DNA of 64,000 nt from Dactylorhiza incarnata (lineage: Eukaryota; Streptophyta; Magnoliopsida; Asparagales; Orchidaceae), in the NCBI GenBank assembly GCA_033032865.1, contig JAWHQI010000028.1, positions 7,521,001 through 7,585,000 of the forward strand, written 5' to 3'. Of the stretch, positions 54,101-64,000 are shown piece by piece. The stretch's first letter is position 1. Each line of letters begins with the position of its first letter. A program made the translations under genes and the position numbers. The notes beneath the pieces are model-generated. The model saw only the letters and a program-made list of their open reading frames with translations, had not been told where the DNA came from and searched no databases.

Positions 54101-54568
54101 GAACTACTCCTAACACGGACACGGGGGAGACTCCGTTCAAGCTCTCCCACGGGTTTGAGGTCGTTCTTCCTATAGAATTCGAGGTAAAGTCACCCAGGGT
54201 GGTGGCCGCAGGGGAAGGAAATGAGGAATGGCTAGTGGAGAATGAAAGGGGAGCAAAAAGTATCTCTGGACCTGGTGGAAGAGCTCCGGGACCTAGCCAC
54301 CATCCGGCAGGAGGAGGTCAAGCGGCGGATGGCTCGGTACTTCGACAAACATATCCGAGTGAAGCAGTTCGAGAAGGGAGATATAGTCTTGAAGAAGGTT
54401 GACGCGGCCGGGAGAGGGGCCGCGGTGGGAAAGTTCGACCCCAACTGGGAAGGGCCTTACATTGTAGATGAAGTGCTCAAGTCGGGCGGGTACCACCTCC
54501 AGGATGTGGAAGGGGTACCTCTCGGCCGAGCTTGGAGAGGGGATGACCTAAAGCGTTTCTACCCTTAA
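51189..54568 (+). pseudogene. T3 pol: reverse transcriptase, two RNase H domains, integrase
   Basis: The first frame (51189-52706) carries an acidic linker and then reverse transcriptase: FLDTFSGYHQI, MPFGLKNAGATYQ and the catalytic YVDDF near 52024. A standard RNase H follows (YYVSRVLRKAE, KVVTDHPL). After a frameshift near 52700, the next frame has a second RNase H (LVDGASGKHSFGGG, NNHAEYEAVIAGL, VSTDS) at about 52860-53240. The integrase has an HHCC finger (IHSGECGSH, CSKC), the core Asp in GLDLV, TDNGPQF and the Glu in GQVEAANK, and a C-terminal GKFDPNWEGPYIV; it changes frame near 54240. Stops are at 52704, 53077, 53380, 53443 and 53704. No chromodomain is seen, as expected for Tat. Confidence 0.9.
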
Positions 54569-54651
54569 ACTTTTTATGTTGATTTGTTGCATATTTGACT
54601 CATCATATGTTGGTTTCAATGTTTCTTCTAAGCATGAGCCCTCAAGGTGTA

Positions 54652-55270
54652 TGTGCTGGAATGCCCCGGACGATCCCGCCTCCGGGCTCTCGCTAGCCGG
54701 TGGGTCAGGTGGATCTCGCGGAGAGGCTGACAAGTATGTTTTGTGCTGGAATGCCCCGGATGATCCCGCCGTCGGGCTCTCGCTAGCCGGTGGGTCAGGT
54801 TGATCTCGCAGAGAGGCTGGCAAGTAAGTTGTGCTGGAATGCCCCGGATGATTCCGCTGCCGGGCTCTCTCTAGCCGGTGGGTCAGGTTGATCTCGCGGA
54901 GAGGCTGACAAGTAAGTTGTGTTGGAATGCCCTAGATGATTCCGCTGCCGGGCTCTCACTAGCCGGTGGGTCAGGTTGATCTCGCAGAGAGGTTGACAAG
55001 TAAGTTGTGCTGGAATGCCCCGGATGATTCCGCTGCCGGGCTCTCGCTAGCCGGTGGGTCAGGTTGATCTCGTGGAGAGGCTGACAAGTAAGTTGTGCTG
55101 AAATGCCCCGGATGATTCCGCTGCCGGGTTCTCACTAGCCGGTGGGTCAGGTTGATCTCGCGGAGAGGCTGACAAGTAAGTTGTGCTGAAATGCCCCGAA
55201 TGATTCCGCTGCCGGGCTCTCGCTAGTCGGTGGGTCAGGTTGATCTCGCGGAGAGGCTGGCTAAGGAAGA
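54652..55270 (+). repeat. 88-bp tandem array in T3 3' region
   Basis: Seven units start at 54652, 54742, 54831, 54919, 55007, 55095 and 55183. Each has GTGCTGGAATGCCCCGGATG, GGGCTCTCGCTAGCCGGTGG and GATCTCGCGGAGAGGCTG. The core GGCTCTC-CTAGC-GG-GGGTC is shared with the T1 array. Confidence 0.92.
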
Positions 55271-55404
55271 GCGGTACTGGACTCGGGACATCATGCTCTC
55301 ACAAAGACGACATGGTCAGGCTCTCACCCAGCTGATGGGACAACAGACTCACCTGGTGGCAGGAAGGTGAAGAAAATATGGGAAGGGGAAATCTCAAGGG
55401 TCAA

Positions 55405-55556
55405 GTATGTGAGTGGCCCCGACAGAGGAGGCACTCACCTGGAAAGACACTCGTTCGACAGTAATGCGAGTGGCCCCGGCAGAGGAGGCACTCGCCCGGA
55501 AAGGCACTCGTTCGGCAGTAGCTCGAGTGGCCTCAGCAGAGGAGGCTCTCGGCAAG
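55405..55556 (+). repeat. Short tandem repeat of about 57 bp in T3
   Basis: Nearly three units carry GAGTGGCCCCGACAGAGGAGG and AAAGACACTCGTTCG. The motif GCGAGTGG recurs here too. The following 55560-56165 contains many GCGAG words but no recognised gene. Confidence 0.75.
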
Positions 55557-56170
55557 GTCGCGCTCTCGGTAGAAGTATAGTGGCCACCCTTAGTCCTAAG
55601 AAATCGGCAAACACGCCACTTGCGAGAGTGTGAGTGGTGGGGCGCGAAGGATAGTTAGTGGATAATGTAAACACATCGCTCGCGAGAGAGCGAGTGGTGG
55701 TGTGCGAGTAGGTACATACAATTAACAGGTACATATCGATTGACAAAAGCGGAAGCGTGCGAACGAGAAAGCAAGTAATGAGCCTACCAGAATGGGCATT
55801 CGCCTCGGCGAGGGGGTCGCAGGCGAGAACTTTGTTGGAACAAATGCAAAGGGAAAAATTTGGTTAAGTCCCGCAAAGAGGGGCGAGTACGTGGGTATTC
55901 GATCGATTCGCAGGTGCGCGTGGGGTGCGTGCCAGAATGCGAATGCGTACGTGTGCGAGTATACGCGCGCGAGTCAGCGAATGCTTGAGTGAAGCGCAGG
56001 TGCGCGCGTGGTGCGAGTAGGCGAGGTGCAAGCATATAAGTAATAGCAGCGTGAAAAGCAAAAATAGAAGAATGATACTTAGAAAATATTTTCGTTTCAT
56101 TGCAAAAAAGGTTTACATTGTGGGGGCGAGTCTCGCCTTACAAAAGAATCAAAAAGGAAAAATTTACATC

Positions 56171-58120
56171 TTAAGGTTCACCCCCGGACTTCTCGCCCTC
56201 GTCATCCGGGATAGGAGGGATCCGATCGAACAGCTCCAGAATGATCTCCTCGACTGTCAGTTCCTCCGCATTTGAGGCGAGAAGCTGGGCCCCCTTCAAG
56301 GTGTTGAAGATGTGTCGCGCCGCCATGATCGCATTATCTCGCAGCATCTCCTCGTCGGCGCGCTTCAGATTTCTCAAGGACCTGGGGCTGCAGGGGCTGG
56401 AGGAAGGGCGGCCCGGACAAGCTCTTGGTTCTGGGCCTTCAATGCGGCGACCTCCCTCTCTAGCTCCGTCTTACGGGCGAGGAGCTGGTTCGCAGTCTCA
56501 TGGTCCTGTAGAAGGCGAGCGAGTTAGAAAAGAAAATATTGCGAAAGGTAATGAGCGAGTTCTCGGCAAGCTTACCATCCCGTCCTTGAGGCTCTCAAGG
56601 AGGCCCTCGAAAATGACCTGCTTTTCCTTCAGGTCGGCGAACTCCTTCATCTCCTGCATCTCGCGCTTTAGGTCCTCAGAGTTTCGCTCCGTCGTTAGGT
56701 AGCAGCGACCTGCCATGTGCGCAAGTTCCAGCCCGCGAAGCTGCGCTCGCGCACCCTCGTATGCGAGAGCCCGGGAGGAGAGGGCATGTTAGTCAGCAGC
56801 ATCCTCCCGCCCGTAAAGGCCGAAGGATAAGGCGAAGGCCTCTCCCCCGACGCTCTCCTGCTCCACCCAGGAGGGGATAAGGGTGGAGATCGAGGCCCGG
56901 TTGGAGTCCGAGTCCCACTCCAACACGGGCTCGCCGACCGCCTCTAGGTTCCGGGTGCCGAGGCAGAAATTCCGGTGGCCCGATGGTGCGGGAGCGGCCG
57001 GCGCGCTGGCGTCCACCTCGGTGGCTTCCCCGACTCCCTTGTCGGCGGGTGGGTCCACTGAGGGTTCGGCCCCGGTCGAGCTTTCGGCGAGCACCTTCCC
57101 TTTTGCGAGGGCGGAAGGCTGCTTCTTCTTCTTTGGCGGCGGAGGGTTGAGGGCCGACCCGCGGCTCGCGGGCGCGAGTCGCTTCTTGGAGGAGGAGGTG
57201 CCCCGCGGCAGGCATCGGCGGCGGCGGAAGCGAGCTGGAGGCCCGAAGAGATAACCGTAGTACTCGCAGGTGGGTGGAGTGGAAGATCTCGCTCCCCTAC
57301 GAATACCAAGGGGCGGGTCAGGAAAAGTCGATAAGGTGTTAATAATGAGAGAAAGAAAGAGATCGCGAGTCAAACCTGCCCCAGGCGGTACGGGGAGTAG
57401 CGAGTCCACATGCCGCGGTAGACGACATCGAAGTGGGTGGACATGAATTTGAAGAGATTGGCCTCGTGGCCGCAGAGCTTGGGGGAACGGTAGGTGGGCT
57501 CGTCCCGCTGGATGGGCGAGTAGGGGACATTGCCGAAGGGCCCCTTGACGAACACGAACTTTTGCGCCCAGTAGTGGCTTTTGTTCACCGTCTCGTGAAC
57601 TTTGGCGTTCTGGCTCGCGAAGAAGGCCGTGCCGTCCTTGTTCGCGCGGAAGGAGAACAACTTGCGGAAGACCGGCAGGCTGAACTCGATACGCTCCTCT
57701 CGCAGGTAGCACGCGAATCCTACCATGACTGCGACAGAGTTGGGGGTCATCTGGCCCAGGACCACGCCGTAGTATTTCAACAGCTGATGGATTCGCGGAA
57801 GGTAGTTAGAAAGAAATCTTAAACTGATGCGAGAAAGGAATGCGAAGGGAAGGGGTGCGAGCAAACACCTGGCTGATCTTCGGCCATAGGGGAAGCCGCA
57901 TGCCCACATCGAAGTGGGCAGCGGAGATGGCGAGCTCCTCCGAGTAGAGGTCGTTGATGGCCTCGGTCTTCGTTGGGCGGCGAGCAGAAAATCCCGATGA
58001 GATATAGTTGGCCACCACCGAATGGTACTCGCTCTCGGTGAGCGAGCAAGCGAAGAAAGAATGGTCGCGGAAAGTGATCGCGCACTTTGCCCGACCCTCT
58101 GTATCACCGTCACCACCCAT
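56171..58120 (-). pseudogene. T3 aORF2: antisense Transposase_28-like gene with four exons
   Basis: The minus-strand gene starts at MGGDGDTEGRAK (58120). Exons are 57869-58120, 57376-57783, about 56576-57262 and 56171-56505. Introns begin GT and end AG; the first is 85 bp and the last 70 bp (GTAAGC...CTACAG). Exon 1 has HFDVGMRLPLWPKISQ. Exon 2 has LLKYYGVV, CYLREERIEFSLPVFRK and NVPYSPIQRDE, aligning residue by residue with T2 aORF2. Exon 3 has a basic Lys/Pro linker, VLEWDSDSNRASI and LYGREDAAD, then a helical region. Lesions are a TAA at 56789 where T2 has Tyr and a one-base shift in exon 4. The C-terminus is a coiled coil followed by an acidic end. Unlike T2, an intron interrupts the WP-motif region. 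Confidence 0.75.
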
Positions 58121-58226
58121 AACTGTTAAGTCGGAAGCAAATGCGAGAGCGAGAAGGCAAGAATTCGCGAGAAAGAAAGAGAGGTCGAGGGAGTTAAATG
58201 CGGTGGTTGACTATTGATGGCCGGCT

Positions 58227-58234
58227 TATTTATA
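58227..58234 (-). promoter_or_regulatory. TATA box of T3 aORF2
   Basis: On the minus strand TATAAATA lies about 107 bp upstream of the aORF2 ATG. Upstream of it is GCGGATAGCC (about 58278), a motif also present in LTRs of this family. Confidence 0.6.
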
Positions 58235-58512
58235 GGAAACCACAGGCGGCGGGGAGGAACCGAGGCGTCAGGGGTGCGGATAGCCGAATCCCGCCGTAAC
58301 GCGCCTCGGTACTTGAACCCTCCAGCTCCCAGAGAACTCGCAGCGATACATCGGGGATGGGTCGCTGTCAGGTGAAGCGAGTCCCCGACAAGCCGCAAGA
58401 GAGGGGCGTTGAATAGAAAGGGTTAGCGAAAGCAATAAGAAGCAACAACGTAAAGCGAGTAATGATAAAAGGAAAATCTCACGATTATGCGGGAGGCATC
58501 AAAGTGATATCA

Positions 58513-59158
58513 TCATAGTTTCAAGTCACAGAATATAAAAATAATAGTGAACAGGTTATTCGTGCGAGTTCGCCAGGCGAGTCCGAGGAAGGTCAGTAGC
58601 GGATCCACCTCCATCGAGCTCGTCCCCGCACCCCCGAGCTCGGCGGCACGCGCGGATAATGATACGCGCGAACCGCACGGAGCTCGCGCAGCAGCAGCCG
58701 GATTTGGTCCTCCGCCCGTGAGAGGTGCACCCCGGGAGAGGTCCTCGAGGCGGGCGTCAGTTTGCAGCTCGGCGAGAACTCGGGCTAACTCGTCCTCGAA
58801 CGTGGCGAACCGCTCCTCGCAGTTCGCTCTGTCCTCGCGCGCTCGGTCCCGCAGATCTTGCAGCATATATCCTTGCTTCTCGAGCACGTCCGCAACTCGC
58901 CGCTTCATCGCCTCAGGGTCTCGAGGGTCGCCGAGGAAGTCAATAATTTTGTCCGGCGAAGGTAGGGGCGACATCTCCTCCTCTCCAAGCTCCAGCTCGG
59001 TGGAGGACTCCGGGACACCTGCGAGAAAAGATTTAGCAAGCAGCGCGAGAGGTATTTTGTTGATTTGTAACTAACCAACCTGACAAGGCCGCAACCGCTT
59101 TACCGGGTCGCTGGCGGGAAGAGCTCGGTTGCCCCTGGACGGGCTGCGAAAACTTCAT
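58513..59158 (-). CDS. T3 aORF1: antisense coiled-coil gene
   Basis: The minus-strand gene probably has exon 1 at 59080-59158 (start MKFSQPV) and exon 2 at 58513-59018, joined across a 61-bp intron with GTTGG at the start and TCTCGCAG at the end, keeping frame. Exon 2 gives an acidic stretch, then PLPSPDKIIDFLGDPRD and a charged helix-rich region (LQDLRDRAREDRANCEERF). It then turns low-complexity and ends at 58513. An alternative start at 59396 is in a different frame, so the 5' end is unsure. It takes the same place as T2 aORF1. Function is unknown. Confidence 0.45.
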
Positions 59159-59449
59159 TGTGACAGATTTTCCTAGACCAGGAACGCGGAGGAGGTTGCT
59201 CGCGACCAGGGTGTCGACGGGAGGCCAGTTGTCGGGGCTTCGATGGCCCAGAAGGGTGAACCCAGGGGGAGGTGAAGTTCGTCATGCGGCCCAGGGAACA
59301 AGCCGATTTGTGACCGAATTCCCCTTCGCGCGGGACTCCGCTAGGCGAGCTCGAGCTTCTTCCGAGACGGGCATTTTTCAGCAACGGCAGTCGCAAATAG
59401 CGAGTGGAAGGAAGGAAAGAATGGGTCCCTCATCACCCTAAGATGTTGG

Positions 59450-59457
59450 TATTTATA
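59450..59457 (-). promoter_or_regulatory. TATA box upstream of T3 aORF1
   Basis: On the minus strand TATAAATA in GCTATAAATACC lies 115 bp inside the 3' LTR start, in the position matching the T2 aORF1 promoter. Confidence 0.55.
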
Positions 59458-59554
59458 GCGCTGGAGATGGGACCCACCAAAGATTCGTGCCATCTCATCC
59501 TCGTCCGGCGAACACGAAGGGTTGGATGTTTCTTCGCGAGCCTAGCGTAAACTC

Positions 59555-59571
59555 GCGAAGAGCGGGGACTG
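59555..59571 (+). promoter_or_regulatory. T3 polypurine tract
   Basis: GCGAAGAGCGGGGACTG directly precedes the 3' LTR, matching T1 and T2. Confidence 0.85.
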
Positions 59572-60332
59572 TGTACAACCCAGCGTTCACCGACTCGCGG
59601 AGGAGCTAATCGCAAGCAAGGGGAAGAGTGCTCGCCGATTCGCGGCGAGTACCCTGCCAGGGCGAGGCGAGGTGGAGCAAAGACCTCGCCCGCGAGAAAC
59701 GAGCGGCGGTGGTTTAACGAGTCCCAAAGGACCGCTCTGGGGTGCATTTAGCTAGAGCGAGTCGGATAAGGTCTCGCAGCGCCAGTCGGGCGTGGCGAGT
59801 GGAGGTTCGCCCCCACTCGCAAGAAGAGCTCTCGCGAGCCCAGCTCGCTGAGAAGCTGGCGAGTGGCGCCTTCACGGACCACTCGCCCAGCAGGGGTCTG
59901 CAGGTGAATTTACCCTGATACCCCTGGTGGGCTGCCAATAGCCCTCCAGAACAGCCGAGTTTGGCTGTTCGCATACCAATTTGGGGTGCGTATAGCAAAA
60001 CCAAAAGGTGAGATTGCGCTATTAGCAGACCAGTTCAGAGAGGCTATAAATAGACCCTTTGGGGCACCTTGGGAGGGCATGCTAGATCTTTGCTTCTCCC
60101 TAGATTCTTTGGTTAGCTCGTCAGGCTCTCCAAGGTGCCCAACTTCAACTTTGGCTTGGGAGGGGAAGCGCTCTAAGATCTTCCGGGTGTGTGGTGAGAC
60201 CTCCGTGCTGGAGCCAAGGGTCTGTGTTTAGCTTTTAGTCTCCGGTCTGTTACTTCCGCAGGATCAGTAGGTGCTACCTGCCCCCTCTAAGGGGTCCGAT
60301 CTCCTCGTTGGTGCCAAGTTCTGGTTCCAACA
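59572..60332 (+). repeat. T3 3' LTR
   Basis: The LTR is 761 bp, from TGTACAACCC to GGTTCCAACA, with a TATA box at 60045 (CTATAAATAGACCC). U3 has a few GCGAGTGG palindrome pieces (59795-59890) rather than a long array. It shares GGGCACCTTGGGAGGG with the T2 LTR. The five bases that follow are ATTGG. Confidence 0.9.
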
Positions 60333-61762
60333 ATTGGCACATTCCTTTTTGAAAATATGAGTGTCTCCTCCTCAACAATCCTGTTAGCATCCTTGTCTGT
60401 ATCAATGCCAACATCTTTTTGAAACTCCCCCTGAGTTGATGTAATATTTTCAACTGTGAGGACAACTTTATGAGCAATTGTAAGTATTTCCTCTTGAATC
60501 TGTTCACCAGGTGTGGGAAACTCCCCCTTGGTTTGTGCAGGCACTGCAAAATGAATTCCTTGAATTTTTGGAATGTTTGAGGCTGGTACTTCCTCCTCTT
60601 GGATAATCTCCCCCTTCTGAACCTTACTGGCCAGTGAGGTTAAGAAAGATTTAGTGATCTTGGAGGAAGAAATCAGTGTCCTAATTGACTACATGGAGTC
60701 CTTTGTCTCCTTCATTTCATTTTCCATTTGTGTATATTGATGTTGGAACTTCCTGGCATGTATTTGCATTAATTCAGAAAAGGTTCCAGTTGCCAGATCA
60801 ACTGCCTTAGTGATTGCCTGTTCAATATCAAAAGTAGGGATTGTATGAGAGGTAGAAGGGATATCAATAGAAGGGGTTGGTTGAAGATGGGCCTATTCTA
60901 GAGAAGCAGGAAGAATTGCTGCCGTAAAATGTTTTGATATCATAGGAGTATATGAAGGTGGTTGTTGATAAGGAGTCTGAGCTGTTTGAATATTAGCTGG
61001 CGTATTAGGTATAGATGCTGCAAGGTCATCAACAACTGGAGAAGAGGGTGGAGATGGTGGAAATTAACATGGCTTCAGAATTTGGCGAGTCCACTTTGAG
61101 AAAATCTCGATATTGATATTTTTTCCAGGAGGAATGTGCACTCCTTTGGATCTGCACACCACTGGATAGCGGTGATATAACGCTTGACTCATAATCTGCA
61201 TGTACGCATTCTCTTTATGGGCATACTTATGTCCAATCAGTTTTAGTAGGCATATTCCCCAGTTGATTCGTTTATTCAGAACCAGAATTCCCATGATTTG
61301 TAGATGCTTATTTGGAATTGCATCATGAGCAGAGATCATACACAATAATAGTTTGCCTATTATATCGGCCAAGAACCGATATTCCTCAGAGAGATCATTC
61401 TTCTTGAGATTAATTGTTTTTTCTTTGTTGAAGTTCATGATTTATAGGGCTTGTTGGGTTTCTTGCACTGAAATGTCAGAAGACTCCTCACCTATTGGTA
61501 AATCAAATGTGAGGTTCAGTAATTCCTCTGTGATATGGATGTCGGCAGCAGAAATTTTCCCTCGTCGGGACCCATCCTTGTCGATGCTGATAGTGTCTTT
61601 CAAGTCAATTAATTCTACACTATATATTTTGCTCCTTGTAGAAATTAGTTTTTTGAGTCCTGCAGTTTGGAAGAGACCCAAAATTCCTTTGAAATTTTCA
61701 GCAGCAGCATTGAACGATTCGATTTCAACATCGAACCCTTAATTCACCTTTGGAAGAGCCAT
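60333..61762 (-). pseudogene. Broken gene resembling plant 'putative transposon protein' antisense ORFs
   Basis: A single minus-strand frame runs from MALPKVN (61762) to the T3 junction. It is broken only by in-frame stops (61739-61741, 61442, 61064, 60893 and 60689) and no frameshift. The middle contains EEYRFLADIIGKLLLCM, AHDAIPNKHLQIM and KRINWGICLLKLI, which resemble the plant Transposase_32-type or antisense retrotransposon proteins. The C-terminal part is Ser/Pro/Thr-rich and then acidic. T3 inserted into it. The element it came from is not identified. Confidence 0.5.
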
Positions 61763-62757
61763 TGAATCTTACAAGAGTACCTGCAAAAACAATAGAAGAC
61801 GAGAGGAGGGGAGCAAGAAAACAGGAGAGCAAGGGAGAACATTCGAAATCACAATGAAGTCTAACGACTGTGTTACTTTTAAAGACGATTCGTCGTGGTT
61901 TAGGGTTTTACTCGAAGCAACGTCGAAAAGAAAATGCAGCGCGCCAAAATAGGTCTAACTAGCTTTTTGAATAATCCTCAGAATCCATTCTTTGACTGTT
62001 AGGATTCAAATAACTTTCATGTATACATTCTGAATAATCCTCAAAATCCATTCCAAGAAGTTTCCAATTCTTTGACTGTATTCGACGTTGCGTCGAATAT
62101 CTTCTGACTTTATATCGACGCACCTTTGAATTCTACTAGAAGCAGCTTTGAGATCTGCTTCAGAAAACCTCATCTTTGAATTGAACTTTGTTATCGACAC
62201 TGCATTGATTCCTACTTATCGACGTATCCGTCGACATTAATACAAATGAACATAGACTTTGACTTCTGGCCTATGCGTTGAATTCTTCTTGAAAGAATGT
62301 AGACTTCGATTTCTGACTTTTGCGTCGAATACTAATCGACGTTCCGTCATGTTCAACATTCATCTGTACTTCGAATCCTTCTCGATGCAATATCACAATC
62401 TTCCCGACGTCATTTGACTTAGAAGAAAACGAAGAATGCATCGACTTAAGACTTCTGTCTCTGCGTCAATACCTAGTCGACGTTGCGTCGACTACCAATC
62501 AAATGAAGCGTCGACTGCCTGTCTGAGAGACATTTACTTTTATTTGAAGTTGCGTCGACTTCTTTTCAACGCAGGTTTAACTCAACTGATTTTTGGTCTC
62601 TTTTTGACTAGCCTTTGACATCCTAAGGTGGATATGATAACCTAGGACTTCTAAAAACCAACTTACCCTCATTATACAACCTGGGTAATAATTCCTAGAT
62701 AATGAAATCACTTTTACATAATTTGTAAGGTAAATCATGAGGGTGTTTTTCCCAACA
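61763..62757. repeat. LTR-like terminal sequence rich in TCGACG words
   Basis: At the right edge the sequence reads ...GGTGTTTTTCCCAACA, in reverse TGTTGGGAAAAAC, which resembles LTR ends of SIRE-type copia elements. From about 61880 to 62560 there are many CGACG/CGTCG words in both orientations (CGACGTTGCGTCGA at 62084 and 62474). I could not find the partner LTR, primer site or polypurine tract, so orientation and left limit are open. Confidence 0.4.
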
Positions 62758-64000
62758 GTCTGCATGGTCAATCGTCGCTTAAAGACAGCCATGCATTTAT
62801 AGCTCGAGACTCCTAACTTTCGGCGCAGCGGTTGCGGAGAACAAATAACCGGCAACATTGTCAGGCATAGGTAGGCGTTCAAAAATCTTGAGTCTGGAAA
62901 CTCGGCTTGGGTCTGCCCGGTTAAAACCCTGTTAGGTTGGGCCGAGGCCCAGGCCAAGCTAGGCTTAAGGGGGCCTCGACAAGCCCCATTTTTAGGTTGT
63001 TCCCGACCTGGTGTTCGGCTCGGCCCATAAGGGCCTAGAAGCAGGGCGTTGCCCACCTGTACAAGTTTGGGTGTTGTGCCTAACTGTAATGCTTTGTAGG
63101 CACCCATCTTTAGTGTTGCGTAGTGACCCAACCATTATTGTCGGGCGGCGCCCAGAGACATGGCTGACTGGGCCTGGCTCAACCAATCAGATTGAAACAC
63201 CCAATTTCAAGGGGGCATTCGTCTGGAATAAAGCCCGAGCCTGAGCTTATCTAGCCTTCTCTGCACAACTAGTCCCTGGGAATATGCTCATGCATCCACT
63301 GCCCTCTAGTGCACTTACAATTATCATTAGTCACGGTGGATTCCATCCTCATGTCAACCCCATCTTCTGCGTGTTTTACACTTGGCGATCTCCTTCTTCA
63401 ATTGAGCAGACTAAATATATATCCCCTTTGAAGAAGATACGTGGGTTTGGAATTTTCAAGGAAAAGAAGCACTAAATAGAGGAGGTTGTGAGAAGAAACT
63501 GTATGGTTTCTGAGTTAGGGGTGGGTTCTCAATAACTTCTCCGTTTTAGTTCTAAAATAAGGTTCTACTCAAACATCTCCAAAGATAATTTGGGATGCAA
63601 CACAAGGGATTTTAATTTTTTACAACTCAGCACCGTCATGACCATTGATAAAAAAACTTAGTGTTATAGTTTGATTTCTCTACCGACTGCCGCCATCGGA
63701 GGAGCTATGTAACATTGGACGATACCCAGTGGATTTCGACTGAGAGATTAGACTCTGGTTCATCGCCAATTATATCACCAGTGTCTGTCTTTGGTGAAGT
63801 GATCATGGATATTGGCATGGAAGAGACCAAAAGCAGTTAGGAATGAGGTTTACAGTGCATTAGAATTTTTGAAAAAAAATGTACGATTCGTTTACTCCAT
63901 GTTTTCCTTATTTTCTTGAGAATATTAAAGAAAGTATTTTTGATATTGAAGTAAATTGGATGATATTTATTTCGACAATATTCCGGAATACTCATTTCTA
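62758..64000. other. Spacer with a GGCC-rich remnant
   Basis: Bases about 62910-63040 are rich in GGGCCGAGGCCCAGG-type words like the ends of the hAT-like element at 37890-39235, so it may be a hAT remnant. The rest is AT-rich with only short frames. No gene is recognised. Confidence 0.45.

Larger units (their letters stand above)
49561..60332 (+). mobile_element. T3: Tat-lineage element with pol and two antisense genes, 5'-truncated
   Basis: T3 has the broken gag-protease, reverse transcriptase, RNase H, a second RNase H, integrase, an 88-bp tandem array, two antisense genes, polypurine tract and 3' LTR, in that order. A second, archaeal-type RNase H is a known mark of the plant Tat lineage. 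The 5' LTR, primer site and start of gag are absent: gag begins abruptly at LQWFEDM. Several stops and a frameshift mean it is dead, but its layout shows what the autonomous relative of T1 and T2 looks like. Confidence 0.88.

Noticed and set aside
1..64000. tRNA, rRNA, or bacterial features such as operons, ribosome binding sites and riboswitches
   Set aside because: No matching sequence seen; the window is plant nuclear DNA by its elements and introns.

Overview
This window is repeat-dense nuclear DNA of a flowering plant, most likely a eudicot. The evidence is Athila-type and Tat-type Ty3/gypsy LTR retrotransposons, hAT elements ending in CAGGGGCGGATCCAGG, a MULE with an OTU domain, and AT-rich spacers with plant-like introns and TATA boxes. 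The clade cannot be fixed from sequence alone. I see no intact single-copy host gene, rRNA, tRNA or CRISPR array. Almost everything is mobile elements, many nested, with boundaries set by target-site duplications (TSDs) read directly from the sequence.

Layout. 1-2.8 kb: AT-rich spacer and a terminal-inverted-repeat (TIR) junction. 2.82-12.8 kb: remains of a MULE (minus strand; FAR1-like domain, SWIM finger, split OTU domain), itself hit by T1 (3039-9718, TSD GATTA), a Tat-like element that codes only gag-protease and has a G/C minisatellite in its LTRs. 13.5-18.3 kb: a hAT element (TSD CCGTGAAG) with a younger related hAT inserted in its transposase gene (14052-17335, TSD CTTCGACT). 20.5-21.2 kb and 34.76-35.0 kb: one long inverted repeat split by A1, an Athila-type element (21196-34756, TSD CCCAC); A1 is interrupted in its protease reading frame by the related A2 (24865-31002, TSD GCCAG), which codes a protein with two zinc knuckles and no polymerase. 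35.9-37.3 kb: a gypsy gag fragment with a candidate 3' LTR. 37.9-39.2 kb: two nested non-autonomous hAT-like elements. 39985-49022: T2 (minus strand, TSD ACTGA). 49.56-60.33 kb: T3 (plus strand, 5'-truncated), which keeps reverse transcriptase, two RNase H domains and integrase. 60.3-62.76 kb: a broken transposon-protein gene and an LTR-like end.

The Tat-like elements T1, T2 and T3 share LTR ends (TGTACAACCC...CAACA), polypurine tracts, a gag-protease protein and tandem repeats downstream of their sense coding regions. T3 has pol. T2 has lost pol. Both keep two spliced genes on the opposite strand next to the 3' LTR: aORF1 (coiled coil) and aORF2 (resembling the 'putative gypsy type transposon' family). 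Each has its own TATA box. T1 lacks both.

The most interesting material is this two-gene antisense module. An intron in aORF2 is present in T3 and absent in T2, and palindromic GCGAGTGG modules occur upstream of both the T2 LTR promoter and the T2 aORF2 promoter. Also notable are the LTR-wide habit of palindrome arrays across unrelated families, the satellite-forming 3' regions with higher-order periodicity, and the split inverted repeat. Most coding regions carry stops or frameshifts, and many stops fit C-to-T decay at methylated cytosines.
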